A DNA stretch of 64,000 bases from Costus lasius (GCA_027563935.2 CM050451.1:29775565-29839564); one strand, 5' to 3'. Positions 1-11,932 are shown, numbered from the stretch's first letter. Notes: generated from the letters alone by a model not told the origin. Numbers and translations are program-made.

Positions 1-655
1 TTGCCAGATCTCATAATCATAATATGCCGCTATCGCGAGAATAATCCGAATAGACTTGAACATGGCTACAGGAGAGAAAGTTTCATCATAATCTATCCCG
101 TAGATTTGTTTGAAACCTTTCGCAACTAGCCTGCCTTTATAGGTAACCACGTTACCATCCATGTCTATCTTCTTCTTGAAGATCCACTTACAGCCTATAG
201 GGATTACTCCCGGAGGCGGATCAACCAAATCCCAAACTTGGTTATCTGACATGGAGTCCATCTCGGCTCGCATAGCTTCAAGCCATCTCGCTGATTCCGG
301 TCCACTGACCGCATCCGCATAAGTGAGGGGTTCATCATCAATGATGTAGACTCCGTCATAGCGCTCAGGCTGTCGACGGATCCTTCCCGATCTACGCGGT
401 TCCCGTGATATCTGAGCCTCAGGTTGTTCAGTAACCTGATCTACTTGCTCAGGCTCATCCAACTGTGCTTGACTACTTTGTCCTTCTTCTGGATTCTCAT
501 CCAGCTTTATTTCTCTCCCACTGGCCTCTTGCAGAAGAAATTCTTTCTCAAGAAAAATAGCCGTCCGAGCAACAAATACTTTGTTCTCTTTGGGATCGTA
601 GAAATAATAACCCTTTGTTTCTTTAGGGTAACCGACAAAGATACATTTCTCAGAT
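1..655 (-). pseudogene. Copia A pol: integrase C-terminus, linker and RT start
   Basis: Translation of this stretch continues the polyprotein after the deletion near 657. It shows the integrase C-terminal motif KCIFVGYP, an acidic proline-rich linker, RRSGRIRRQPERYDG, then the RT start (GCKWIFKKK, YKGRLVAKGF, DETFSPVA, AYYDYEIWQ). It is collinear with element F, where this part is coded at 39325-39980, and runs off the window edge before the YVDD catalytic site. The tryptophan codon that is a stop in F (NQV-stop-DLV) is intact here. It is shifted out of the upstream frame by the deletion, so it would not be translated with gag. Confidence 0.88.
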
Positions 656-2584
656 CTGAATAAATGTCAAGCTCGGCTGTTTCCCATACAATAACTCATA
701 TGGAGTCTTTGAAACGGCCTTGGATGGCACTCGGTTTAGTACCTTTGCAGCTGTTTCCAGTGCAAATCCCCAAAAGGAGTAAGGTAGAGTAGCCTGACTC
801 ATCATAGAACGAACCATATCCAATAAGGTTCTATTTCTCCTCTCAGACACACCATTCCATTGCGGTGTTCCTGGCGGAGTGAGCTGTGAGATAATCCCAC
901 ACTCCTTCAGATAGTCAGTAAACTCATGACTCAAGTATTCTCCACCTCGATCTGAGCGAAGTGCCTTGATATTTCGGCCTAGCTGATTTTGTACTTCATT
1001 TTTGAACTCTTTGAACTTGTCAAAAGATTCACTCTTATGTCTCATAAGATAGACATAACCATATCTACTGAAATCATCAGTAAAGGTAATGAAGTATGAA
1101 TAGCCACCTCTGGCATGTTTACTAAATGGCCCACGCACATCACTGTGAATGAGATCAAGTAAACCTGAAGCCCTTTGACCTTTGTTGGAAAAAGGAGACT
1201 TCGTCATTTTACCCATTAAACAAGCTTTGCATGTATCAAGCTCCTCATAGGAGAATGATCCCAGCAGTCCATGGTCATGCAACCGCTTAATGCGCTTCTT
1301 GTTAATATGGCCTAAACGACTATGCCATAGCAAGGTGCTGTCATCAGCATACTTGGCTTTCTTAATATCAATCTGCTGTATTGAACATTCCATGTCCAAC
1401 ATGAATAACCCATTGTTAATTGACCCAGTAGCATAAACAATATTATCAAAAGAAATATAACACTTTGAAATCTTGCATTCAAAGGAAAACCCTTTCCTGA
1501 CAAGAGCAGGAATAGAGATAATATTCTTAGTTATGCTCGGTACAAAATAACAATTGTCCAGTTCTAATACAAGACCAGATGGTAAAGAGATGTGATAAAC
1601 TCCTATAGCAACAGCAGCAACCCGTGCCCCGTTTCCTACTCGTAGGTCCACCTCATGCTGTCCCACCTGTCTTCTTCTCTTGAGTTCCTGTACAATTGAA
1701 CAAATGTGAACTCCACATGCAGTGTCCAACACCCATGAAATAGAAGAAGAAACCATGACTTCAGTCACGTAAATACCTGAGCCAGAAGCGAAAGAGTTGC
1801 TTCCCTTCTTATCTCCTTGGAGCGCTTTACTGTCCTTTTTCCAGTGACCTAGCTGGCCACAATGGAAACATCTGTATTCCTTTGACCGCTTTACCTTTTG
1901 TTTCAGAGCCTTGTTGTAGCTCTTGACAGGGGCTTTGCCCTTCTTCCCCTTCTTCTTGTTCCTAGAAGGAACCATTAGGACAGAGGATGAAGGTGTTCCC
2001 TTCTCACGAGACTGAGTCTGCTCTGTAGTCAAGAGCATGTTCAGTAACTCTGCTGGCGTACAGTCGATCTTGTTCATATTAAAATTAATAATGAATGGAT
2101 CGAAAGAGGCCGGGAGAGACTGCAAGATGATGTCTACAACAAGCTCCTGATTGATGGTGTGTCCCAGTTTCTCTAGAGTCTCCTTGTACCCAATCATCTT
2201 GAGTACGTGAGCTCCCACTGGACTCCCTTCAGTCAGTTTGCTCTGAAAGAAAAGTTTAGTCAAGTTATAGCGTTCAGTCCTTGCCTGTGCTGCATACAAC
2301 ATCTTGAGGTTTGCTATAATTTCTATAGCAGATAAATCCTCATGCTGACGCTGCAGCTGTGGCGTCATAGACGCTAGCATAAGGCAAGCGACATCAATGC
2401 TATCATTGACATGCTTTTCATAAGCTTCCCGAACCGCCCTTGCGGCGTTCGCAGCGGGTTGAGGCGGTATAGCCGTCTCGAGGACATACAATTTCCTCTC
2501 AGCCTTAAGAACAATCTTAAGGTGTCCGTACCAGTCTGAGAAGTTTGGCCCACCAAACTTCTCCCTTTCCAATAGGGATCGCAC
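650..2584 (-). pseudogene. Copia A gag-protease-integrase, defective
   Basis: Open frame for the gag (SLLEREKFGGPNFSDWY near the N-terminus), a CCHC knuckle in which the last cysteine has become serine (CFHCGQLGHWKKDS), protease active site DTACG, gag-pre-integrase, integrase zinc site (HSRLGHI, CKAC) and the DDE residues in SDVRGPF, SDRGGEY and SERRNR. Compared with F, the ATG that should begin gag at 2594-2596 reads ACA. An in-frame TAG lies ten codons upstream, so no in-frame AUG precedes the gag core. At the other end, a deletion of about 57 bp between two copies of a CAGATCTG-like motif puts the frame into a stop at 650. Two independent breaks make this copy non-autonomous. Confidence 0.9.
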
Positions 2585-2596
2585 ATTGAACGCTGT

Positions 2597-4388
2597 GGTG
2601 TTCGTTGCTGCAGTAATCTACAACAATGCAAGAACAGCAAGGTCAGTATCAATGTTAGAATCAATTCATGACTTAAAAATGATTCTTTTCTCACTATTTT
2701 ATCTGACTGAAAAATCCAGCAAAACAGCCCGAAAGAGTAAAACTCTTTTAGTGAGATGGGATCCAGATTTCATACTTGGTCTCCGCGTCCCGCTCAGGCG
2801 AGATAAGATGCACAGAGAGTACAAGCACTAATTTCTGGTAGGCAATCCCTGCCAATCGCCAACCCGTGCGATTCCCCTTCATCTGGGCAATCCAGCAGAC
2901 TGTGCCAACTGAGTTGGTACAACACAGTCTCTGATCCCACAGATGGCTGCCTCCATATAGCTACCATATGCTCAATATGTAGCCTACATGGTCAAGCTGA
3001 CCCGACCTACTCCCTGGACCACCACGTGCTATGCTGAGCAACGAGAAGCGATAAATCCCTTCTCTGTAGCACGCAGGTGTAATCACACACCGTCTGAAGA
3101 TAGATGGGCGTGCCCACTGAGTGGGTACAACACGGCCCCAAAGATAGTCAGAACAGTGAGGTTTCGCGTCAGAGGGCTATCGTGCTTGATATTTAACGTT
3201 GGATTTTCACGGTCCTTTTATCTTCTTACTATCATTCAAATCCTATGGTGATAGCAGAAGAATAAATCATGCAATTACAAAATTACTTAAACAGTAAATT
3301 GAAAGCATGATGATCTTATGTGGTAAAAGTCCATTAAGCCTAAGTAAGACCTTAATTAACTTAAGTCTTCACTTGAGGTCTTCATGGATCTTTAGCATTT
3401 CCTCTGGCCCAACCCGGGCCCAAGCGCCCACTGCAGCTCAGATGCGCCCACCAGGTAAAATGCGCCTGTCCTATAGTCGAACCCTAGACCTCCCACTAGT
3501 GAAGCCACTTGCTGCATGCGCCTCTGCCATGTGTGCTCTGTGCTCATGTCTGATTAAATTACAATTTAATCTATCTAGACATGATTGACTCGCAGGTCAA
3601 TTACACTTTATAAATTAATTAAAATGTGATGCGCAGATCACAATAATAATTTACAATAATACATCCAGGCACGCAGGCCCCAGCACAGCACACATTAAAT
3701 TTAGGCAGCCCACATAAGATAAAATAGACAATCATTCATGTTATACAAACATCATGTGATCCAATCAAGAAAATAAAATTTTCGAAAAACCCATTGGCTT
3801 CATTTTATTTCCTTATGTGCCCTACTACCTTACAACGGTCCATTAATAGGGATCCACTCATCAGACCTAGTCAGACCCACTGCCCTTGCATGCACCAAGT
3901 CATAACCGACTTGAGTCGACCTCATGGTCAACAATGCATGCGTAGGGCTGAACGTCCCTCATGAGTTCTGGCAAGCGGGTGTGACCCCGGGCCTTAATCA
4001 TGAGCGTTCATCGGTTGTCTCAATCAGACATCGCTACACGCCTTTCAGCAGTCGACCTATAGCCACCTCATGCTTGCGCATAGGTGCCATCTGGTCGACC
4101 CATCTAGGCTGTCAGATAGTCTGATCAGACTGTTGGGTCTAGACTGGACGATGACTTCAACCCTAATAACCCGTCTAAGCTTTTGAAGTAGGCGCTTAGA
4201 TCTAATGAGGGGCGCGCAAGTAATATTTTGAGACAAAAAACTACAACAAGCGCCAACATACATCTAATTTCGAAAATAAGCATGTAGTTTCGCATGAAGA
4301 TAACCATTAGATCTACTCTTAAGCGCAAACAAGGATCACTATAAGCAATCATATGAATCATACAATGAACTATGGCTCTGATACCAAT
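2597..4388 (-). other. Copia A 5' untranslated leader
   Basis: About 1.8 kb between primer binding site and gag, with no coding frame resembling a protein family. It is collinear with the leader of F (35754-37338). It holds two short hairpins with the same three-base loop, at 2905-2917 (stem CCAAC/GTTGG) and 3113-3125 (stem CCCAC/GTGGG), which also occur in F and in another form in G and H. A leader of this length is usual for Angela elements and is where BARE-type packaging and dimerisation signals are expected. Confidence 0.75.
4375..4386 (-). promoter_or_regulatory. Primer binding site, copia A (tRNA-iMet type)
   Basis: On the minus strand TGGTATCAGAGC starts two bases after the LTR end (CTTTCA), matching the 3' end of plant initiator tRNA-Met. 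Confidence 0.93.
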
Positions 4389-6066
4389 TGAAAGTTCCCT
4401 AAAGGGGCGAAACCCTAATCATGCAGATATAAAAACTTGCATGGGCGGAATCTAGGGTTTCCTAGGATCGCATGTATGAACATAGATCAACTTAACAATT
4501 TGTATAGATCAAGAAGGGGATCATACCAATGCCATTTCTTGGATGGCGTCTTGGAAGAAGAGGGCGAGCGGCTCTCCTCCAAAGGTGGCGCACACAAGGT
4601 GAAGATGACTACTCCCTTGGCGTTCCTTGTGCTAGCAAAGCTCCAAGGTCTCCTAATCGCGTGAAGGAGATTGAGATGATCTCTAGGCTTTGTCAAGTCC
4701 TCTCCTTGGCGTCCAGACTCAACACACGAGAGAGAGGCGTCGAGAGGAAGAGGCGAAGAGAGATGCACCCACGAACGAATGTGGAGGCGTTCACGCTATT
4801 TTGGAAAACATAACTTCCAAAAATAGCAACCCACTAACATCATGCGTTCATGCGTTCACTCCAAGTGAACGATCGCATTTTTCTTCTCCCTTGAACCAAG
4901 TGCTCATTTGATGAACCTGGTTCAATTGAATTTGGTTCAAGGACCAAATCAAACCAAGCCTTAGTCTAGATCAAATTAAACCATAAGGCTCAAGATCTAA
5001 CCATTCATCTCTTGATGCTCTTGATCTCACCGATCTAGCATCAATTCTCTCGATCGAAGCTTACCGATCTCAAGCCCTAATCAATCAAACATGATCAGAC
5101 CAGATCTCACTTACAATCAGAGTTTAAACTCCTTTAAACTGAACCAAAACAATTCAGTCCACACGATCTGACTTAAGTAAGCCATATCATCAAATTGTGC
5201 GACCCTAAGGGTTTCCTTTAAATGTCGGTAACGATAACTTACGTTATCACGATCAGTGAGGGGTATCTAGCAACACATCACTGTCTCCCGATATAAAGGA
5301 AAGAATCTTCCAAGACTACACCCAAACCACAGCACAAGTGTGAACCCAAGTCACTTGACATATGTGTTTCCTTTGCCACTGGATGTTCTTATTGGACAAG
5401 CGTGTCAAGCCTGTAATTCCAATATGATGAGAATGATTAGATCAGATGAACATAGTCATCTGGGTATGGCCATACACTTTCTCAATCATCTCATACAGGG
5501 GGCCCCTATAGAACATCACACTCCAATCAAGGAGACGGCAATCCTATATCTATCACTAGTGCCCTAACATGACTCATGCTCACTATCCAAGATAGTCTAT
5601 AACCATTATGTTTCAAATGATATTGAACTACCTCAAAACAATGCCAATCATCATTTAGAAACACAAGTGATCTCAAGTCAGAGGAAATATGCCACTTGTT
5701 TGCATATAAGGATTATTCACATTGTGACAAGCAATTGAATATCCTAAGTAGGGTCTGTCCAGTACATCCAATGTACCCATGAGTCTACATCTTATTCCAT
5801 GCTCGAAGCATCCTATAAGATTAGAACACATATTAGTCTCAATCATATCAAGGCTATCTCATGTTCACCAAGATATCTCGACTAAGGACAAAACTGCATG
5901 TCAGCCAAGTTGAACAGCATTGAGACATTATTCAGAAGTATACATATTGCAGCAGATGATGTAACAACCTGAATAACAACCATTGCCTTTATAAACATAG
6001 AGTTTATACACGATACTGAAATAATCCCAAGGCCTCAAACATTAGCCTTAAGGGCATACCCCAACA
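4389..6066 (-). repeat. Copia A 5' LTR (1678 bp)
   Basis: Minus-strand LTR with ends TGTTGGGGTATGCCC and GGGAACTTTCA. It is the same family as the F LTRs at 32129-33808 and 41244-42923, the solo LTR at 16974-18656 and the inverted solo LTR at 34054-35753. The outer end joins RT-coding sequence of element K directly. Short open frames inside (for example around 5340-5567) recur in other copies of the LTR only because the DNA is repeated; I see no protein signature in them. Confidence 0.92.
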
Positions 6067-6809
6067 GCCTTACTCTCTCAAAGAGCCAGTGTCCTACAAC
6101 ACAGGCTGAGAGGGATGACATGAGTCGAATTCCTTATGCTTCGGCAGTAGGATCGATCATGTATGCAATGTTATGTACTAGACCAGATGTGGCATATGCT
6201 GTGAGCATTACCAGCCGATACCAATCCAATCCAGGTCTACAGCACTGGGTGGCTGTAAAGAACATCCTAAAGTATCTGAGAAGAACTAAGGATTTGTTCT
6301 TGGTCTATGGGGGACAGGAAGAGCTCAGTATGCAGGGCTATACTGACGCATCGTTCCAGTCTAACCCTGACGACTTTAGATCGCAGGCCGGCTATGTGTT
6401 CAAGATAAATGGAGGCGCTGTATGTAGGAAGAGCTTCAAGCAATCCACCATAGCAGATTCTACAACCGAAGCTGAGTATGTGGCTGCTTCTGAGGCAGCC
6501 AAGGAAGCTGTTTGGATAAGGAAGTTCTTATGTGATCTTCAAGTGGTACCTAGTGCAATGGATCCCATTGAACTCTACTGTGACAACAATGGAGCAATTG
6601 CACAAGCCAAGAAACCACGGTCTCATCAAAGATCCAAACACATACTCAGAAGATTTCACCTGATCAGAGAGATCATTGACAGAGGTGATGTCAAGATTAG
6701 CAGAGTAGACACAGAGAACAATCTGGCAGACCCATTGACCAAGGCTTTGGCGCAGCAGAAGCATGATGGTCACGCTAGAGATATGGGGTTGAGATTCCTC
6801 AACTTCTAG
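6067..6809 (+). pseudogene. Copia K RT C-terminus and RNase H
   Basis: Encodes the last part of a copia polyprotein: PYASAVGSIMYAMLCTRPD, then RNase H with YTDASF, DSTTEAEYVAASEAAKE, YCDNNGAIAQA and HILRRFHLIREII, ending at a stop at 6807-6809 just before the polypurine tract. The catalytic D, E and D positions of copia RNase H are present. The frame is open from 6067 to the stop, but it has no start because everything upstream was displaced by the insertion of A. A few residues differ from G: it has YTDAS where G has NTDAS, and CRKSF where G has CWKSF. Confidence 0.9.
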
Positions 6810-6830
6810 GTCTTAGTGCAAGTGGGAGAT

Positions 6831-8786
6831 TGTTGGTGTATATGCCCTAGGACCTAGTTTTGGTCAACTTATGTACTACTTGACACTGATATTTATATAT
6901 CATTCTGGCATTGTCGTTATCATTGTTTGACTACACCTGCGATTGTGTACTAACATGATAATATCCCTGGAGACAGATTGGATCTGTGCTCGAATTATAA
7001 TCCCCAGTCGATGTACCTTAGTGGATATGGGACAGCTATGGTACTTGTGAGACTGGTATGTGGGCTGGTTAGGCATGTGGTGCTAACGCAGACACATGGG
7101 TATATCATTGGGGATATACTGGATAGACCCGCTATGAGGCTATGACTTGGTGTCATGAGTTATCCTCATAAGTGACAGGAGATGCATTGATCCCTTGACT
7201 TGAGGTCATTAATCATTCTATATAGTTAGGGACTTGCTTTGATACAACCTAACACCTTGCCGTAGCTGGGAGGTCATAACGGTTGTTATTGAGCATGTCA
7301 CGACCCATATGAGAAGATCAATGGACAGACATAGGATTTGCCCCTTCCCTAAGGAAGTATGATATCCATGGAGCTCCTTTATGGTTCTATGACTGAGAGT
7401 GTATGGCCATACCCAGGTAAGAACCTGTTTTAGTCATAGCCATGTGATTGGATGAAAACAAGTGGTGACACACTTGTCCAATCGGATATCAGTACGGCAA
7501 AGAGACTGTAATGCATCTGTACCTAGTTGCGATGATGGGGATGTCGATGTCGATATCCATTCCAACGACCTGGGTAGCAGCGATGCACTGCTAGGTGCCA
7601 CTCACTGCTTGTGATGACCTTTGGTCAGCACTGCCAGCGTCAGAGGAACCTACAGGGTCGCACACCTTGATACTTGAGTTCTCGTATTGATCGGGAAGCC
7701 TTATGATCGAGTTATTGGATAACTCGGATCTAATTGGGAGATTTCATCAGCGCCAATGGGCCTGATGAGATGGAAGAATGTTAATGGAGCCAAACTTCAT
7801 TTTTGGCAGGTTGACCCGTATTTGACCATGGTTGGTCACATTTGGATTAGGGTTGCATTGGATTGGATTCAAGTGCTTAATCAACCTATGCAATGATGTT
7901 TGGGCTAGCTCATTATCCAATGAGGCCCAATAACAAGTTCTCATGAAGAGATGAGAGGCTAAAAGGGTATAATGGGGAGAAACATGAACCATTAGGCGCC
8001 TAGGGGCATAATGGGGTCATGTTGGCGCCTTTGCTTCATTATGGAAGTAAAGGGCGCCTCCCCCTCTCTTCCTAGGATGGAATGCATGCCTCTATGGCAT
8101 TGCTTGAGGGGCAAGGCAAGGCCTTGGCGCACAAGGAAAGGCGTGGGAACAAAAGGTAAGGTTGAATGAGAATTATGGAAATGTCTTGGAGACTTTCCTT
8201 ATCTCAAACCTCCTCATCCTAGCCCTACACTTGTCATGATCCTAGCCATTACCCTAACCGCCTCTTGCCCTATAAATATGACCCTAGTCGCCCCCTCTTA
8301 TGTGTAATTAATCCTTGAAGGCGTGAACACAAGGAGAGGGGCGAGTGCTTGGAGCAAGGGCGCATCTTCCTTCTTCCATAACCGCAAGCCACTTCCTCCT
8401 TTCCTCTTGGCGCAAGGAACATTAGTGCTTGGCGTTTTTGGATAGTCTTCCTTCTTCTCTTGGCGCATCATCCCTCTTGGTGGCGCAAGTGAAGTAGAGT
8501 TTCTCCCTAAGGCTTGGATCTTCTTCCCGAGGCTAGCACCGGGCGTGGAAGAAGAGAACTCAAGAGATCCGTGTGTGCGAGACTGCAGAGGGCGAACACT
8601 TGGGTGCCTTCATCGACATTGCTCTACATTGCTCTTAAGGTATTTCCTAACTCATCGTGTCGACTCCCTTGCATGCGATCTTCACTGGGTTTTTGGGACT
8701 GGCCTGTTTCGGGGACATTCTTCCGCTGCGAAAAATGTATGTCCATAACTTTGGAAATTGTAAAATGTCCCCGGGGTTTCCCAACA
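6831..8786 (+). repeat. Copia K 3' LTR (1956 bp)
   Basis: Starts TGTTGGTGTATATGCCC right after the polypurine tract AGTGGGAGAT (6821-6830) and ends GGGTTTCCCAACA, giving perfect 6-bp terminal inverted repeats TGTTGG/CCAACA. Nearly identical to both LTRs of G. Confidence 0.93.
8271..8278 (+). promoter_or_regulatory. TATA box in copia K LTR
   Basis: TATAAATA about 1.44 kb into the LTR, at the same place as in the 5' LTR of G. A mid-LTR TATA promoter is typical of BARE-type elements. The assignment is by motif and position only. Confidence 0.55.
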
Positions 8787-10603
8787 GTTGTATCCCAACA
8801 AGTTGGTAAACAAAACTTATTTCTGAAGTTGCAGCCAAAACCTAAGTGTTGACGCACAGGGACTTGTCACCCCCTGATACGTCTCCAAAAACTTGTTGAG
8901 TCACCACACTTGTTGTTATCTCCGCAAGTGCACGGATACTCGAAGTAATAAAGAAGATATCGATCCCACAGAGACCTATGTTGTCAAGTACCAAATAATT
9001 GATTTCTTTCTATCTAGGCAATCAAATAGAAGTTAAGCAAAGATTGAAAACACACGGAAAAATACTATCAGAGAAAAACTGGGACTAGGGTTTCACTCAC
9101 TTTAATTTTCATGACTAGATATATAAATGTATTATTCATCAATCAAATTCTATTTTGATAAAGGCTTAATTTACTTGGTAAAGAGATTAATGCACTTTTA
9201 TGCAAACAACCATGCAGAGACCAATCCTCGCTTTCGCGCAAGATTTATCCCAAGCTACTAATAAGTAAATCATCAAACAAAGAACTCGAGGATCACTTTC
9301 ATGCATCCGAGTTCTAAGTCGATCGCCTCTAGTGGAAACTCAAGGATCACTTTCGTGCATCCGAGTCTCAACACAAGTTCTACCTATGGTTCTCCAACGT
9401 TCCGATCCACACTTTCGTGCAAGATCTCCATGTTTGACACAATAACTTAATCCTAGGTTCATAATTATCACCATGGCAATTTAAACTACTAAAACAAAGA
9501 AATAAGAAATTATCCTAATTTCTTACGGTGAGTTCCTATTAATCAATTTTAGGGGTCCAAGTTCTCAAGCAAGTCACCTTTCGGTCCTTATTGTGAAACC
9601 TCTAAATCAGTATGACAAAAAGTAAACTAAGGAGAATCTTAAAGCAATAATCGCATAGGTAAAATTATCAAACTAGAATAATCATGATGAAAGCAGAAAG
9701 TATCTAGTCATTAAGAAAATCAAAGGGAATTACTCCCTCATGTCCCAAAGAGTGTTTAAGCTAATATGGTGAAGAAAATACAATATTCCATAATTTCAGA
9801 AGATCAAAAATCAAAGGAAAAGAGTGTTTAGGAGAATGCACCACGGCTGTGAAAATAAACATAGCCGTAATTTGTAGAAGAGGCGTCGATGAACAGTGGT
9901 GGTGCTTCCTTTTTCCTTGATTTCTCCTCCAATTGATCTTTTTTCGTTCTGAAACTTCTGGGATGTTGTCTCCTCCTCTAGGTGAAACTTCAGTGTGATT
10001 TTCATGGCACTGCCGTAAAATCGCTCGTGTTCTCTAATCTGATGTTGTCTGGGAAATACGGCACCGTAAAAGGGTTCACGACACTGCCGTAAAATCGGCT
10101 AAACTCTCTGGTCGAATTCGTCTGGAAAATACGGCCCGTGTCAAAGTTTACGGCAGTGCCATAATTTCAGCAATTTTCTCTGTTCTGAATGTGCTTCAAA
10201 ATATGGCCCATGTAATTTCTTATGGCAGTGCCGTATTTTACACAGAATCTCCTGTTCGGAAATTCCACCAAATTATAGCAGTGCTCTGACATTACGGTAG
10301 CGTACAGAAATACGGTACTGTAATATAAAACACGGCACTACCGTATTTTGGTGTGTTGCTCCGTTTTGCATGAAATTTGTCGGGTGATCTCTTCTTGATG
10401 ATGGTAACTCTTCCATGTATTTGATTTTACTTGAAAATGCCTCAAATTAGTGCCTTTTTACCTGAAAATAATGAAAAACCAAAACAAAAGTAGACTTTGC
10501 AATATTGAATAAATTTGGCATAAAAATAAACAAAAGATCTTCAACTTAGCATGAAAAGATACATAAAATGATGCAAAATATACTATATATTTTGGTATCA
10601 TCA
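8787..10603 (-). repeat. Athila-type LTR J (about 1.8 kb)
   Basis: On the minus strand the sequence runs from TGATGATACC (right end, 10603) to GGGATACAAC (left end). It is related over most of its length to the LTR of Athila derivative C (shared TTATTACTTCGA and GCACTTGCGGA segments) and to the LTR of element I (60512 onwards), where the left part matches almost base for base. Both J and I share the terminal GTTGTATCCCAACAA block. No internal region is seen, so J is a solo LTR or an element cut by K. The two ends are inferred from the comparison with I and from the change into Angela-type sequence at 10604. Confidence 0.7.
10003..10345. repeat. Cluster of imperfect GGCAnTGCC palindromes in LTR J
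   Basis: At least six short palindromic motifs built on GGCACTGCCGT or its relatives recur every 50-80 bp, for example GGCACTGCCGTAAAAT at the left end, ACGGCAGTGCC, ATGGCAGTGCCGTATTTT and ACGGCACTACCGTATTTT. Most are followed by an A- or T-rich run. The LTRs of C have a similar cluster with different bases (CGGCCTTGGCCG, GGCCGGCCG at 12190-12400 and 19380-19600). The role is unknown. Confidence 0.7.
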
Positions 10604-10708
10604 ACAGTACATCGCCACTACCCAAGTCATTGGAATAAATATCGCCATTGACAACCTTAAACTGTGATAAGATATATAAGTATACTTGTCCCTTTGCCAA
10701 GCTGATTG
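10604..10708 (-). repeat. Old Angela-type LTR L, first fragment
   Basis: Matches the middle of the copia K/G LTR in reverse (CTACCCAAGTCATTGGAAT and the following bases) with clear divergence. The same LTR resumes at 30519, after solo LTR E with its nested cargo. Confidence 0.7.
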
Positions 10709-11932
10709 TGTTGGAAAACCCCGGGGATATTTTAAAAATTTTAAAAGACATTACAGATACACAGCAGAAGCATATCCCCGAAACAGGCCGATCCCAATAA
10801 CCCAATGGATAGTTTCTTGCAAGGTTGTCGACACGATGAGAGGAGAAAGTACCTATGAGCAATGTAGAGTGATGCCGATGTAGGCACCCAAGTGTGCGCC
10901 CTCTGTAGTCTCACACACACAGATGCCTCGAGTCCTCTTCTTCCACGCTCGATGCTAGCTTCGAGAAGAAGATCTAAGCCATTAGAGTCCTTCTACATAG
11001 CTTGCACCACCTTTTAGGGAAGATGCACCAAGGTGAAGGAGATTGGGAGATATTGCCACCAAGATTCAACCCCACTTCTATACTTGCACCACCTTCAAAG
11101 AAGATGCGCCAAGAGAGGAAGAAAGGGGATGAAGACACCAAACTTTATCCCTCCTTGCGCCAAGGGAGGAAGGAGAGGAGAAGCTTGTGGCAAGGTAGAT
11201 GGAAGAGATGGGAAGCACCAATGCCTTTGCTCTTTACTTGCTCTCGCATTTAGTGGTTCACGCCAACCAATATCTATCTCTTGCTCTCGCATATATTTGA
11301 TATATAGAGGCAAGGGGCGGCAAGGCAAAGGTGTAGGCACATCATACATGAAGGATAGGTTGGCTAGGGTTTGTGTGGTGTCAATTAGGGTTAAGGTTTA
11401 GGCAATTCTCCAAGAGCTTTCCATAAACCATTTCCTATCAGCCATATGTGCCAAAGACCTTCCAAAGAAGTCAATAAAGCCTTATTTGCCCCAAGCATTG
11501 CCTTAGAGGCAAGCCTTCCATCCAAGAAACAAAGGGGGAGGCATCAAAAGCTTCCAAATGAAGCATTAGGCGCCTACTTATCCCCATTAAGCCCCTAGGC
11601 GCCAATGGGATAAGTTTCCTCCCCACCTTCTCATATGGGTCATGACACACTCAATGACAACTGTTATGACCTCCCAACTACGGTGAGGTGTTAGGTTGTA
11701 TCAAAGCATGTCTCTAACTATATAGAATAGCCAATGACCTCAAGTCAAGGGATCAATGCATCTCCTGTCACTTGTGAGGATAACTCATGACACCAAGTCA
11801 TTGCCTCACAGTGGGTCAGTCCAATATATCTACCACTGATATACCCATATATCTGCGTTAGCACCTCATGCCTAACCAGCCCATATATCAGTCTCACAAG
11901 TACTAGAGCTGTCCCATATCCACTTAGGTACA
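10709..11932 (-). repeat. Angela-type solo LTR E, 3' portion
   Basis: Begins with the reversed LTR end TGTTGGAAAACCCCGGGG and follows the K/G LTR in reverse, with a deletion of several hundred bases near 11620. It stops at GTACA (11928-11932), the target duplication of element C, and continues at 30335. Flanks GATTG (10704-10708) and GATCG (30519-30523) look like a target duplication with one mismatch, so E is probably a solo LTR. Confidence 0.78.

Larger units (their letters stand above)
1..6066 (-). mobile_element. Copia element A (Angela lineage), left end outside window
   Basis: Ty1/copia retrotransposon read on the minus strand: 5' LTR at 4389-6066, primer binding site, 1.8-kb leader, then gag, protease, integrase and the start of RT running off the window at base 1. 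The domain order (integrase before RT), 1.7-kb LTRs beginning TGTTGGGG and the tRNA-iMet primer site place it in the Angela/BARE-type lineage. Immediately right of its LTR the sequence becomes the RT/RNase H region of copia K, at the point equivalent to 56142 in the sister copy G, so A inserted into K. The right target duplication would be GCCTT; the left one is outside the window. A is close in sequence to element F but carries several disabling changes. Confidence 0.93.
6067..8786 (+). mobile_element. Copia element K, 3' part (split by element A)
   Basis: Plus-strand remnant with the end of RT, RNase H and a complete 3' LTR. Nearly identical to the same part of G (56142-58863), so K and G are recent sister copies. 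The 5' part of K would lie left of element A, outside the window. The right end (CCCAACA at 8786) abuts Athila-type LTR J. If K inserted in J, the target duplication would be GTTGT (8787-8791). Confidence 0.9.

Noticed and set aside
5340..5567. Antisense frame starting MNPSHLTYVFPLPLDVLIGQ, repeated in all A/F LTRs (for example 32599-32856 and 41714-41971)
   Set aside because: It follows LTR homology only. No start context, no protein family, and indels between copies change its length.
8880..8925. Degenerate primer binding site in LTR J (minus: AGTTTTTGGAGACG followed by TATCAGGGGG)
   Set aside because: The same bases occur at the equivalent place in the 3' LTR of I, so they are part of the LTR rather than an interior primer site.
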